This document shows, in pieces, positions 34,612-44,261 of a stretch of DNA of 64,000 nucleotides; the stretch's first letter is position 1; every line of letters starts with the position of its first letter. The stretch spans positions 18,925,566-18,989,565 of the forward strand of contig CM051458.1 in assembly GCA_028274465.1 (NCBI GenBank), in the 5' to 3' direction. Under the pieces are notes generated by a model, which was not told the DNA's origin, ran no database searches, and was given only the letters and a program-made list of their open reading frames with translations. The position numbers were made by a program, and so were the translations under genes. Source of the stretch: Plantago ovata. Its lineage: Eukaryota > Streptophyta > Magnoliopsida > Lamiales > Plantaginaceae.

Positions 34612-34790
34612 CCATTAACTACTGGCGAAACTCCAGTAATTGAGTCTCAAACTCAATTAAAACTAACTACTGGTGAAACTCCAGTAATTGAGTCTCAAAC
34701 GTTACCCTCAACAACTACTCAATTAAAACTAACTACTGGTGAAACTCCAGTTGTTGAGTCTGAAGCGTTGCCATCAGCAACCACTCAACC
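34612..34790 (+). repeat. Peptide-coding tandem repeat in SIRE aORF (inner copy)
   Basis: Three units encoding a LTTGETPVIESQ-like peptide; unit number and spacing differ from the other two copies. Confidence 0.75.
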
Positions 34791-36779
34791 AAAAGAAATG
34801 AAGCTGCTGACTTAGGTTCCAAGGTTGCTGACCTCGATGAATCTGAGGATGACGATGATTTATCAGCAAATGAGGATGAACAATCCAAAAGAGACCCCAA
34901 AGTGGTTCAAATTCCTCCTCCTGACTACATAAATGATATAGACGATGGTCTAAGAGGAGAATTGCTGATGAAGGATGATCAGTTTTCTTCAGAACTGAAA
35001 GTTCATTCCTTGACCCCAAACCTAGTGCCGTTCCCAAGAGTTGAGGAGTTTACTCCTAGAATTTTGACACTGAAGAAAGTCCATGATGCCTGCAGAGCAG
35101 AAGATGAGGCATTGCCTGCTGAGAGCCCGCTTGATATTGGAAAAATATTGGCTACAGTGCTGAGACGCACTACTACTCTTACGATAGCTCAGAAAGACAT
35201 CAGTCTTTATCACAAAAGCTATGAAGAAGATGTAAGTCAAGCACTCATGCTCGCAAAGACCGCTCTAGTGAAGGCTCAGACTTTCACGGATGATAAGGCC
35301 GCAACAGAGAAAAGACATGAAGAGAACATGGTGAGTATTCAAAAAGAGTTGTAAAAAATGACTTCTGATCAGCAACAAATCATCATGAAGTACAACAGCT
35401 TAAGTACTCTTGCTAAAAATTGCAATGAGTTCTATTCTCTGCACATCACTACGATGTTGCAATCCATGTCTAAGGGGGAAAAGAAAAATACCAGAAAGAG
35501 AAACCAAACCCCTCCTACTGTTGATGAGCCACTGCCCATAGAACCGCTTGGTGAAAAAGAGCAAAGTTCTAAAAGGCAAGCAGAATCTGAGTTAAATTCA
35601 GCAAGTAACAAAAAGAGAAAAACCGCTGCTGACACTCAAGATTTTTGCCATACTGAAAGTCATCAAAATCTGAATGAAGATGATGAAGATGATGACAATC
35701 AGACAATAGCTCAAGCCATAAGAGCTAGACCTTTAACAACCTTAACTCTGTCTGGCCATTCAAAAGCATTTATCGTCTGACTCTTCAGCAAGAGATCAAG
35801 ACAATGCTAAGTCAAGAAGAAGAAGGCAAAGACAGGAAGAAAAGAGGCTGGCCAGCATTGCTATTGGCTCCAGCATCGAGTATACAAAGACCAGCAATGA
35901 TGAAACCACTCAGAATGTGATCAGAAACATTCATGGTTGCTGGATCTTAAAGCTGGAAGACTTGCTGGTGAATGAGTTCTTTCCTACAGCCATATTGAAC
36001 CAAATGTTCACATGGATTGAACTCAAGGTACAAAGAAAACAAAGGGAAGAATCCCTCCCAAGAAATATTGCTGGGAGATGGTTGAATCTTGAGGTCTCAG
36101 TAAGAAGAACTGCCATTGGTAAGACTTATAGACAAGAACCAGATCTGATAAAACCACCTGGCATTGCTTATTACTCTGACCCAGTAACCAAGAAAACAAA
36201 GAAGAGACTTGGATTGATTCCTTATGAGTATTTCTATCTCACTGCCAAGGATCAAGAAGAAGACCTTCTCTGGCTAAGAAAGATTCATCCTAAAAGCATT
36301 TCAGATACACAACTTCTCCATGCCAGCAATTGGGGCATGCATTTCTGGGTAACTCACTACATGGAAATGAATGCTGAAAAGCATCATCATACTGCCTGCA
36401 AAAATGCAAGAATTCTTCAACTACAAGTCCGTACGCTTATTGAGAACTACGAAAAGGACTGTGTTGAATTTACTACACTTGCTGAGAAGAGTGTAAGAGA
36501 GATTTTGAGAAAATCTTCTAGAAGAGCTTAACTCTCTGTAATAGTTTTTGCTAAAGTTTTGTTTGCTGATTTTGTTTAGTTAACTCTGCTACTTCTTGTA
36601 AACTTCTGAAAGATAACTATCAGCAATGAAGCTTTTGACTCTTATTGGTTTTTGATTATGCAATCTACTTATGCTTACTGTTTAATTATTCAAGTATGCT
36701 TGCATTAATCAACTGATTTATTCAACATCAGAAACCTCTAAAAGGGTAACAATTAATTTAGCCATGGATTGCTAACATC

Positions 36780-36794
36780 AAAAAGGGGGAAATT
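36780..36794 (+). other. Polypurine tract of inner SIRE
   Basis: AAAAAGGGGGAAATT immediately before the 3' LTR start TGTTAGG. Confidence 0.88.
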
Positions 36795-38419
36795 TGTTAG
36801 GAAACTTGTAGTTTTGATAAGCAATTAACCATGCTAAATTAAGGAAAGTCCAGTAACTAGTACTCTTAAGTTCCATAGGAATTTAGAATTTTAAGGACAT
36901 TGTAAAAGAGGAACGTTTGCTGAAGACTTAGAATAGGTGCTAGATAGGATGGTTTTAAAGCTTATGATGTATCTTGTTTTCTGAAAAGTAAATAACCTAT
37001 TGAAGCATTTGCTGATGATGTACTTTGTTTTTACAAACAAACTATTGAAGCATTTAGAACCGCTCAGAATCTTGATGATTTTGAAGATCTGAAGACTTGA
37101 AGATTTTGAAGATCTGAAGACTTCAAGATTTTGAAGATCTGAAGACTAGAAGATTTCTGAAGACTGGTATCTACAAAGGCACATGTTGCTCAGAAAGTGG
37201 AAACTTCAGCAACATCTTGCATAAGTGAAAATCTATATGACAGAGTAGGTTGTGCTTGCTGAAACTGAGACTGACCACTTGCTGATGGAACATATGTGAC
37301 CTCTTACTGAAAGTACTTGCATTTGCGCTCCAATGTTACTGTTTGAATTCTATTCAAATAAGCATTAAATGCAAAGCATTCACGCGAAGGACATGAAGAC
37401 TAGAAGACAAACAAGGACGCTGCTGAAAGTACAAAAGCAAGATAGTGACATTTTAAGGAACAAAAGCCTTAAAATTTGAAATTCAAACGGCTCCTTATTT
37501 TCACTATAAATAGAGGTCATCCGGCAAAGAGTTGAAGGGTGTCAATAACGTGATCATACTCTCACTTGTGCTTAAACTCACAAACCCTTCAATACTCTCT
37601 ACTGCCATTGATCCGTTCCAAGACTTAAAGCTTGAAAAAGCTACGTGTGAAGAAGTAGAATTTACAAGACTAAGAAATTAGTTAAGTGTTCTTTCTTTCT
37701 TTCAAACAAGAACAAGTCTTGACACCAGAAACAATCAAACTTGTTTACTGCAAAGTACTCAAAGTTTTGTTTCTTAGATTACTTGTTGTACCTGAATAAG
37801 TTATAATTAAGTTTCTCATCCCAAACCTCTCTAACTGAAAATACACCCTTTCAGGCGTGATATTCAGGGGGAACTTAATCGAGCATAGTTTTGCTGATTA
37901 AAAGTACCAAGTTTGGTGAAGAACAAGGTTGCGTTCTCTAGATTAGGTTGGAGACGAAACAAGTGTGCTTTGGTTTCTGTTTGAATCGCTCTAGATAGGT
38001 GTTGTAAGGAACCTCAATCTTATCTTAGTCGATTCAGTCCTAGAAAGGACAAAGTGGATTAGTTGAGAGATTACGCCACTCTCAGATACCACTATAAAAG
38101 TGTTTGTGTGATTTACTTACTGTACTTGGTTTTCAGCAAATCATATCTATCTGTACACAGTCACTCACATCACTTGCTGAAACCTTCATTTACTGAAAGA
38201 GCACTTATTGTATCAAAGACTTCCGCTCTCTGATTTTAAGTATCAGCAAATCTAGTTACTGCAAAGTAACTTGCGCTTGCTGAGAAAGTTAAGTATCAGC
38301 AAACTCATTGCTGAAAAGTAATAAGCACTTGCTGAGATAGTTTTAAACGACAAAAGGTTGAAAAGACTATTCACCCCCCCCCCCCTCTAGTCTTTTCTTG
38401 TTGTTTAAAGGGACCAACA
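36795..38419 (+). repeat. 3' LTR of inner SIRE
   Basis: 1,625 bp, partner of 11012-12649, about 3% different over the first 300 bp. TATA box at 37505-37513; terminal poly-C hairpin at about 38341-38409; followed by the target duplication TTCGC (38420-38424). Confidence 0.92.
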
Positions 38420-38424
38420 TTCGC

Positions 38425-39283
38425 CGACTGCACCTCCCGGGCAATTCGCCCGGGATGTGGGGCGGTTCGCCCTACACCGGGCGATTCGCCCGGTGTGTGG
38501 GGCGACTCGCCCCTCACTTGCCGAACCCCTATATATAGTTGCTCAGTTTTCTCCGTTTTTTCATACTTTCTCAGGCCTTTTTTCATACCTTTCTCATTAG
38601 TTTTAGGTAGGAATTCTCCAGAGCCTGTTCTGTGAATTCTTAGCATAGGAGACACTTTTTCTTATCGATTTGGAGCTTGTGGGATCGCGATTCTTCGGAG
38701 ATTGACAACCTTCGGTAACGTTGTATCACACGATTTTTTCTATTTATATTTATATATCTTTCAACATGTTTTCATTCAATCTTTCTATGATTTCTGTTAA
38801 TTGCATGACATCTATGAGTAGCTAAATCTATCGTTGGTGATAGTATGTGATTTCTTAGCGAAGGGTTATTAATTATGCTGATGGCTGTAAAGCGAATCAG
38901 ACTTTGAGTTATTGCTTTATTTCTTTGATCTATCTAAGCCCTCTATCTTCGTAGTGTTGAATAAAACGGAACACATTCGACAATTCATGATCAAAGATCT
39001 CTATGCAAAATGACCGGGTACTTCATGCATGATTATTAACCTACTATGCTTTGAATGATCATACTATCACTAACTTCAATTATCTTGATAAGAAAAACAT
39101 GTGCTAAGTCATCTGTTGATTTTATATTTTAAGTTAGATTAGATAAAGCTAGTTATAGTCCTTAGAGATCGACACTCGAGGTTATTTTACTGCTACACTA
39201 CGGTTTTTGTTGTAGTTGTGAATTGCCTTTGGCTAAAACAAATTTATTTGATTAATTTGAATCTGATAAATTTCAGTTCATCA
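38425..39283 (+). repeat. 5' LTR of family B plus-strand copy, right part
   Basis: Continuation of 10669-11011; together 1,202 bp, the same as the 3' LTR. It carries the GC-palindrome array at about 38437-38516 and a TATA box at 38530-38538, and ends GTTCATCA. Confidence 0.9.
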
Positions 39284-39286
39284 AAT

Positions 39287-39304
39287 TGGCGCCGTTGCCG
39301 GGGA
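39287..39304 (+). other. Primer binding site (tRNA-Asp type), family B
   Basis: TGGCGCCGTTGCCGGGGA, the plant Athila/Tat-type primer site complementary to tRNA-Asp, three bases after the LTR. Confidence 0.9.
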
Positions 39305-39612
39305 CTATACTCCTTTTTTCTGTTTAGCTTATTTATATTTTCAGCATTCAGTTCCCTACAGAAGAACAGGCTCTGGGGGTTTGCTCTCAGAAAATCTCAC
39401 TTTCTTACCCTATTTCTTCCCTCCTATCATTTTCAGAAAATTCTTCTAATCTGATCTCGGTTACCTTGCGTGCTTGTGCTCTCGAAGTTCTTGATTACAT
39501 TGTGTTTGTTTGCACTCTTTGTGTTTTTCTTTGTAAATTTTTGTTTTTCTTTTGTGGATTCTGCTCCTTGGTTTCTTGTTTCTTCGTGTGCAGAAACTAG
39601 TCATATGAAAGG

Positions 39613-40344
39613 ATGTGTCAACCTCCGTTGCCCCAGTATGTGATGCCTCGAGGGCCTTGCATAACATTGGATGACGATTGCAGGAATTATGACTTTGATC
39701 CTTCGTACTACTCCATTCTCTCCACGTTTTCAATGGATGATGATCCAAGAGGGTTCTTAGACACGTACGAGGAAGGAGTGTTGAGGATACCTCGTGAGAA
39801 TGAGGAGGGGGTTATTTTATCACATGAGCAACTTTGTATGAGAGAATTTATGGGAGCCTTGAAAGGGTACGCTCAAAGATGGCTCAGATGGGGTGAAGTA
39901 ACCAACAAGTTTCTGGAACATTGAGATAGGGACTCACCTCCCGGGTCAAGGGCATGGACGTCTCTCTTTAGTAGTCAGCCACCAGAAATCGACATTGCCG
40001 ATGAAGAGGAATGTGGAGAAGAATCCATTGATGAAGTCTCCTAAGTGCTTAGCTTGGATTCCACGTCCTTACTTGCGGATGTCGAGGTTGTTGGTCAAGA
40101 GGAAGTCGTGGAGGAAGTGATAACTGAATCCATTGCTTCACTTGAGTCAGAAGGTGATGGCGTAAGTTGTGTTGAGGTCGAGGAGCAAATCTCTGAAGAT
40201 TTTGGTGTCTTTGAATCAATTGCGGCAGATACTCTTGATCTTGACTCCTACAATCTGGTCCATGCACCCACCTATGAGTCCCAAAGGAGTTTTGATCCTC
40301 TTTACTCTTTTTATTTTCCATCTGATTCCCTTAGTTATTTTTAG
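39613..40344 (+). pseudogene. Short gag-like coding remnant of family B
   Basis: The only coding-like stretch of the plus-strand family B copy. The first part has wording reminiscent of a gypsy Gag core (DDPRGFLDTYEE, REFMGALKGYAQRWL, EVTNKFLEH); the second part is acidic. No zinc knuckle or catalytic domain. The match is weak and by eye only. Broken or vestigial. Confidence 0.45.
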
Positions 40345-40883
40345 ATTTTGTTTTTCTTGGTTTTGTTAATTTCAGTTTTCAGGGAATCATGGACTAGCTT
40401 GAGCAGATACGGAGAGGAGCCAAGGATGGTTCCCAAGATGCGAGGAGTAATGGAACGGATGCACAAGATTCGTTTCCATTAGATAATGGATAACATTAGT
40501 GGTAATGGTCGCATGTAGTTTAGTTTTATCGCTTTCTTGCATTGCATGCATATTTATTTTTCGTGTGTTTTTGGTGATAAAATAGATTTTAAGATGATAA
40601 TTTTGCGTTTTGGGAGGGAAACCGACGCCTCCAGGAGTCTGGAGGTGCCGGGCGAACCGCCCCCACTTGGGGCGATTCGCCTGGCATGTCCAGAAACCTG
40701 GAGGTCCGGATTTTCGTTCGGAGTCCCATTTTCCTCCTATTATGCTAAATTATTGATCTTTTTACTTCTTTTATCGCCCGTTTTGGTTTCTCACGAGTTT
40801 CCTTGAGTCATATAGGTTACAGGTACAAGTTAGCTCTCACCATAAATCCACTTTCGACGTTCGGGACGAGCGACGACGTTCAG

Positions 40884-41517
40884 GTTTGGGGGGTTATCGC
40901 TGGCTATCTCTATACTTGTTTTGCTTATGATGACTCGTGAATTCTTTTGTTTGCATTTGCACTTGCACGTTTACCGCTTTCTTAGTATTTAATTGCATAC
41001 ACTACATTCATCCTAGTATAGTCTTGCATGTTTTATGTGGAGTTTATTGCCAAATTTTTCGAACTTTTTTTATTGGGTAGATTAACTAATTATGGCATTA
41101 ATCATATGCTTCATCTCTATGAATTTGTTTGAGGTTTTTCTTGCTTGGCTTGTCACATCTATGTTTGCACTTAGTTAAGCTTGGTAGTCTCGACATCACT
41201 TAGTGGTGTTTTCTCTACTGCGGTTCACGAAGGCCTTTATAATAGGATGATGCATGTTAGGATCTTATGGTTGTTTTCCCGAGTAATTATGTACCTAAGA
41301 GGCAACAAGTCTTCACCTTGCTTTGAGATTGCTAAATGCCTAGGAATGAGGTAGTGTGAGATTGTGTGATCCTTTGTTTGCAACCTATTCTTTCGAATAG
41401 GTTTGGGGAGGGGGTTACGCTATCATTAGACTTGTTTTTCGATTTTTAATGTGTGTTGTGAGTTTGTTTTTCCTTTTTTCGTAAAGTTTGTACTACAACC
41501 TATTCTTTCGAATAGGT
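40884..41517 (+). repeat. Repeated hairpin/polypurine motifs in family B
   Basis: GGTTTGGGGGG at 40884-40894, then two units of a perfect 8-bp hairpin, ACCTATTCTTTCGAATAGGT, at 41383-41402 and 41498-41517, each running straight into GGTTTGGGGAG. These repeat the sequence of the true polypurine tract at 42294-42304. The minus copy has the same set. Confidence 0.8.
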
Positions 41518-41579
41518 TTGGGGAGGTCGTTTGTGTGTCTTTTTAATTTCTTTTTCATTGTGCTACTGCTGGCTAAAAC

Positions 41580-41710
41580 AGAGAGAGAAAAAAAAAGAAA
41601 AAGAAACATTCTAGAAAAAAGAAAAAAACTGGAAAAGAAAACAAAAAGAAAAAAAAGAAAAAAGAAAAGACCCCAAAAAAGCAAGGAAGGGTCCAAAAAG
41701 CCAAAAAGCA
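41580..41710 (+). repeat. Homopurine tract in family B (plus copy)
   Basis: Almost only A and G for about 130 bp; counterpart of 16135-16280. Confidence 0.7.
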
Positions 41711-42293
41711 GTTTAGCAAAGTGTTTGTCTCATTTTTCAATTCTTGTAATGTTCGTAATCGAGTTGTAATTTTTTGTCTTTTGTTTGTTTGAGTGTCATC
41801 TGTTCTAGACCACCCTCGTCCTGCCATTCAGGAAGTGGTGAATAGCTTAAGGCTTTGCTTGAGAGGTGGGTAGAATAGGGGAGTGTTATCTTTTGTACGG
41901 AACCCTCGTTCATTTGATGAGAGCCAGTATTGGTTCGACCTCTTTGAGTTAAAGTCTTAACTTGGTGAACAGTAGTAAGTCCTTAGTTTCATAGGCACGG
42001 GACAACCATTCGTATTTTAACATGTTTCATTACGTCGTCACTGACTAGGTCCAGGTAGAGAATGTTACGAGAGACTATCTTGTTTGACATAAGTGCTTAT
42101 GTGAATATGTATGAGTCAATCGAGGCATTCTTCAACCAATATCCATGTTATGATTTGTACGGTTTTTGTTCATATGTTTTTTGATAGATTCAATAGATTA
42201 GTTCATTTCATTGGGCATGAGACTCCATTTTTTGTGTTGCATTGTTTTTTGCATTAGAGTCTAGCTTAGTTGCTTGAGGACAAGCAAAGGTTC

Positions 42294-42304
42294 GGTTTGG
42301 GGAG
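42294..42304 (+). other. Polypurine tract of family B plus-strand copy
   Basis: GGTTTGGGGAG two bases before the 3' LTR. Confidence 0.82.
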
Positions 42305-42306
42305 TT

Positions 42307-43508
42307 TGATGAACGTGTATTTTACACTTTCATTTGAGTCTTTTTTCACCAATTTAGCTATCCTCTATGTTAATTTATCTATATTTTAGTGCATTTTATT
42401 AGAATACTGTCATGTTTTCCTTTAGTTTGCATTTTACAGGTTTTAGGTGAAAAACGTGGTTTTCTGGGAAATTATATTGAAGAGATCGAAGAATCGATGT
42501 TCCGAGGACATTTTTGGAGGATCTAGAAGATTCCGGATGGGATTTGAAGTCTAGGGGTCGAGTCTGAAGCCTAAAAGGTCACTAGAAGACAAAAACCGAG
42601 TCCGAAAAGGAAAAGAAATTCAAAAACGCGTCGAAAACGCATCTCTCGCCGACTGCACCTCCCGGGCGATTCGCCCGGGATGTGGGGCGGTTCGCCCCAC
42701 ACCGGGCGATTCGCACGGTGTGTGGGGCGACTCGCCCCACACTTGCCGAACCCCTATATATAGTTACTCAGTTTTCTCCGTTTTTTCATACTTTCTCAGA
42801 CCTTTTTTCATACCTTTCTCATTAGTTTTAGGTAGTAATTCTCCAGAGCCTGTTCTGTGAATTCTTAGCATAGGAGACACTTTTTCTTATCGATTTGGAG
42901 CTTGTGGGATCGCGATTCTTCGGAGATTGACAACCTTCGGTAACGTTGTATCACACGATTTTTTCTATTTATATTTATAATCTTTCAACATGTTTTCATT
43001 CAATCTTGCTATGATTTCTGTTGATTGCATGACATCTATGAGTAGCTGAATCTATCGTTGGTGATAGTATGTGATTTCTTAGCGAAGGGTTATTAATTAT
43101 GCTTATGGCTGTAAAGCGAATCATACTTTGAGTTATTGCTTTATTTCTCTGATCTATCTAAGCCCTCTATCTTCGTAGTGTTGAATAAAACGGAACACAT
43201 TGGACAATTCATGATCAAAGATCTCTATGCAAAATGATCGGGTACTTCATGCATGATTATTAACCTACTATGCTTTGAATGATCATACTATCACTAACTT
43301 CCATTATCTTGATAAGAAAAACCTGTGCTAAGTCATCTGTTGATTTTATATTTTAAGTTAGATTAGATAAAGCTAGTTATAGTCCTTAGAGATCGACACT
43401 CGAGGTTATTTTACTGCTACACTACGGTTTTCGTTGTAGTTGTGAATTGCCTTTGGCTAAAAACAAATTTATTTGATTAATTTGAATTTGACAAATTTCG
43501 GTTCATCA
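42307..43508 (+). repeat. 3' LTR of family B plus-strand copy
   Basis: 1,202 bp with perfect 8-bp inverted ends TGATGAAC/GTTCATCA. GC-palindrome array at 42662-42742; TATA box at about 42754-42763; unoccupied CTCGC target of the inner SIRE at 42645-42649. Confidence 0.92.
42662..42742 (+). repeat. GC-palindrome array upstream of the family B TATA box
   Basis: Four adjoining inverted repeats sharing the centre GGCGRYTCGCC with different outer arms: CCGGG..CCCGG, GTGGGG..CCCCAC, CACCGGG..CGGTG and GTGTGGGG..CCCCACAC. They end about 12 bp before the TATA box. Homologous arrays: 38437-38516, 48651-48732 and 15105-15165. Confidence 0.85.
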
Positions 43509-43513
43509 CTTGT
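43509..43513. repeat. Target-site duplication CTTGT (right) of family B plus-strand element
   Basis: Partner of 10664-10668. Confidence 0.9.
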
Positions 43514-44148
43514 TATAGCTGAAAAAGTTATACTCAAGTCATCTCATCCCAAACCTCTCTAACTGATAAACACCCTTTTTCAGGCGTGAAATCAAGGGGA
43601 ATTAAACAAGCATGGTGTTGTTGATTATAAGTCCCAAGTTTGATGGAGAACAAGGTTACAGTTCTCTAGTTAGATTGGAAACGAAGCAAGTGTGTTTTGA
43701 TTTCTGAAGAATCATTATAGATAGGTGTTGTAAGGAACCTCAAGCTTATCTTAGTGGATTCAGTCCTAGAAAGGACAAAGTTGATTAGTTGAGAGATTAC
43801 GCCACTCTCAGATACCACTATAAAAGTGTCTGTGTGATTTACATTACCGCTTTTAGTTTTCAGCAAGCTTTACTCATTGTACACTGCCACTCTGCTCACT
43901 TGCTGAACCTAGCACTATCTGAAAAGCACTTATTGTATAAAGACTTCCGCACTCTGCTTTTAAAGTACCAGTAAAACTCGTTACTGAAAAGTAACTAGTA
44001 CTTGCTGAGAAAGTTAAGTATCAGCAAACTCATTACTGAAAAGTAATAAGCACTCACTGAGAAAGTTTTTAAACGACGAAAGTTTGAAAAGACTATTCAC
44101 CCCCCCCCCCCCCGTCTAGTCTTTTCTTGTTGTTTAAAGGGACCAACA
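43514..44148 (+). repeat. 5' LTR of outer SIRE, right part
   Basis: Continues the LTR from 10668 after the family B insertion. It includes the terminal hairpin with a C-run of about 15 (44067-44139) and ends GGGACCAACA at 44148. Confidence 0.9.
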
Positions 44149-44150
44149 AG

Positions 44151-44162
44151 TGGTATCAGAGC
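44151..44162 (+). other. Primer binding site (initiator-Met tRNA), outer SIRE
   Basis: TGGTATCAGAGC two bases after the LTR. Confidence 0.9.
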
Positions 44163-44261
44163 TGGAGGTTCTTTAACCTTCAGCACTGAACCTAGATCCC
44201 CTTAGGTGCTTTCCGTAAATCACTCTCACTTGATGAGTTTGGTAGTCTTTTGCTGACAGGA

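Larger units (their letters stand above)
31258..36531 (+). pseudogene. SIRE additional ORF region (aORF), inner copy
   Basis: Homologous to 20793-26087 (minus). Starts MAPKRRSSKSSKSSK at 31258, a basic, serine-rich N-terminus. Next come MEFYNNAEIQ and WTDLAEIFQIP (wording of the plant transposon-protein domain), KRKHLCHS, LNWAKYIFNRLVDCV, K/R-rich nuclear-localisation-like clusters near 32440-32480, long acidic and Q/E-rich stretches (DDEEEEDEN near 34140), and a conserved C-terminal block (35917-36531). No membrane segment is apparent. Function unknown. Broken by several interruptions. Confidence 0.75.
11012..38419 (+). mobile_element. Inner SIRE-like copia element with nested insertions and an assembly gap (broken)
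   Basis: SIRE element inserted in the 5' LTR of the plus-strand family B element, 30 bp or so upstream of its palindrome array. Target duplication is CTCGC at 11007-11011 and TTCGC at 38420-38424, one base apart; the unoccupied site is CTCGC at 42645-42649. Parts: 5' LTR 11012-12649, primer site 12652, gag, [nested minus-strand family B and SIRE, gap], pol 28061-30300, hairpin array, additional ORF 31258-36531, polypurine tract, 3' LTR 36795-38419. LTRs differ by about 3% over the first 300 bp compared, suggesting an age of roughly a million years at commonly used plant rates. Broken by perhaps eight to twelve interruptions. True length is unknown because of the gap. Confidence 0.88.
10669..43508 (+). 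mobile_element. Family B: non-autonomous gypsy-like (Athila/Tat-type primer) LTR element, plus-strand copy
   Basis: An LTR element with 1,202-bp LTRs that begin TGATGAAC and end GTTCATCA, a tRNA-Asp primer site at 39287, about 3.0 kb of internal DNA and a polypurine tract at 42294. Without the nested SIRE its own length is about 5.4 kb. I see no protease, RT, RNase H or integrase, only a short gag-like stretch, so it must have depended on a partner; in plant terms it is a LARD or TR-GAG type element. The primer site type points to Athila/Tat-related gypsy elements. LTRs differ by roughly 3-5% in the parts compared, older than the SIRE inserted in it. Confidence 0.85.

Noticed and set aside
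41383-41517. Hairpins as rho-independent terminators or microRNA precursors
   Set aside because: The stems are only 8 bp, the DNA is eukaryotic, and the units are tied to the polypurine motif, so a link to the element's replication is the better idea.
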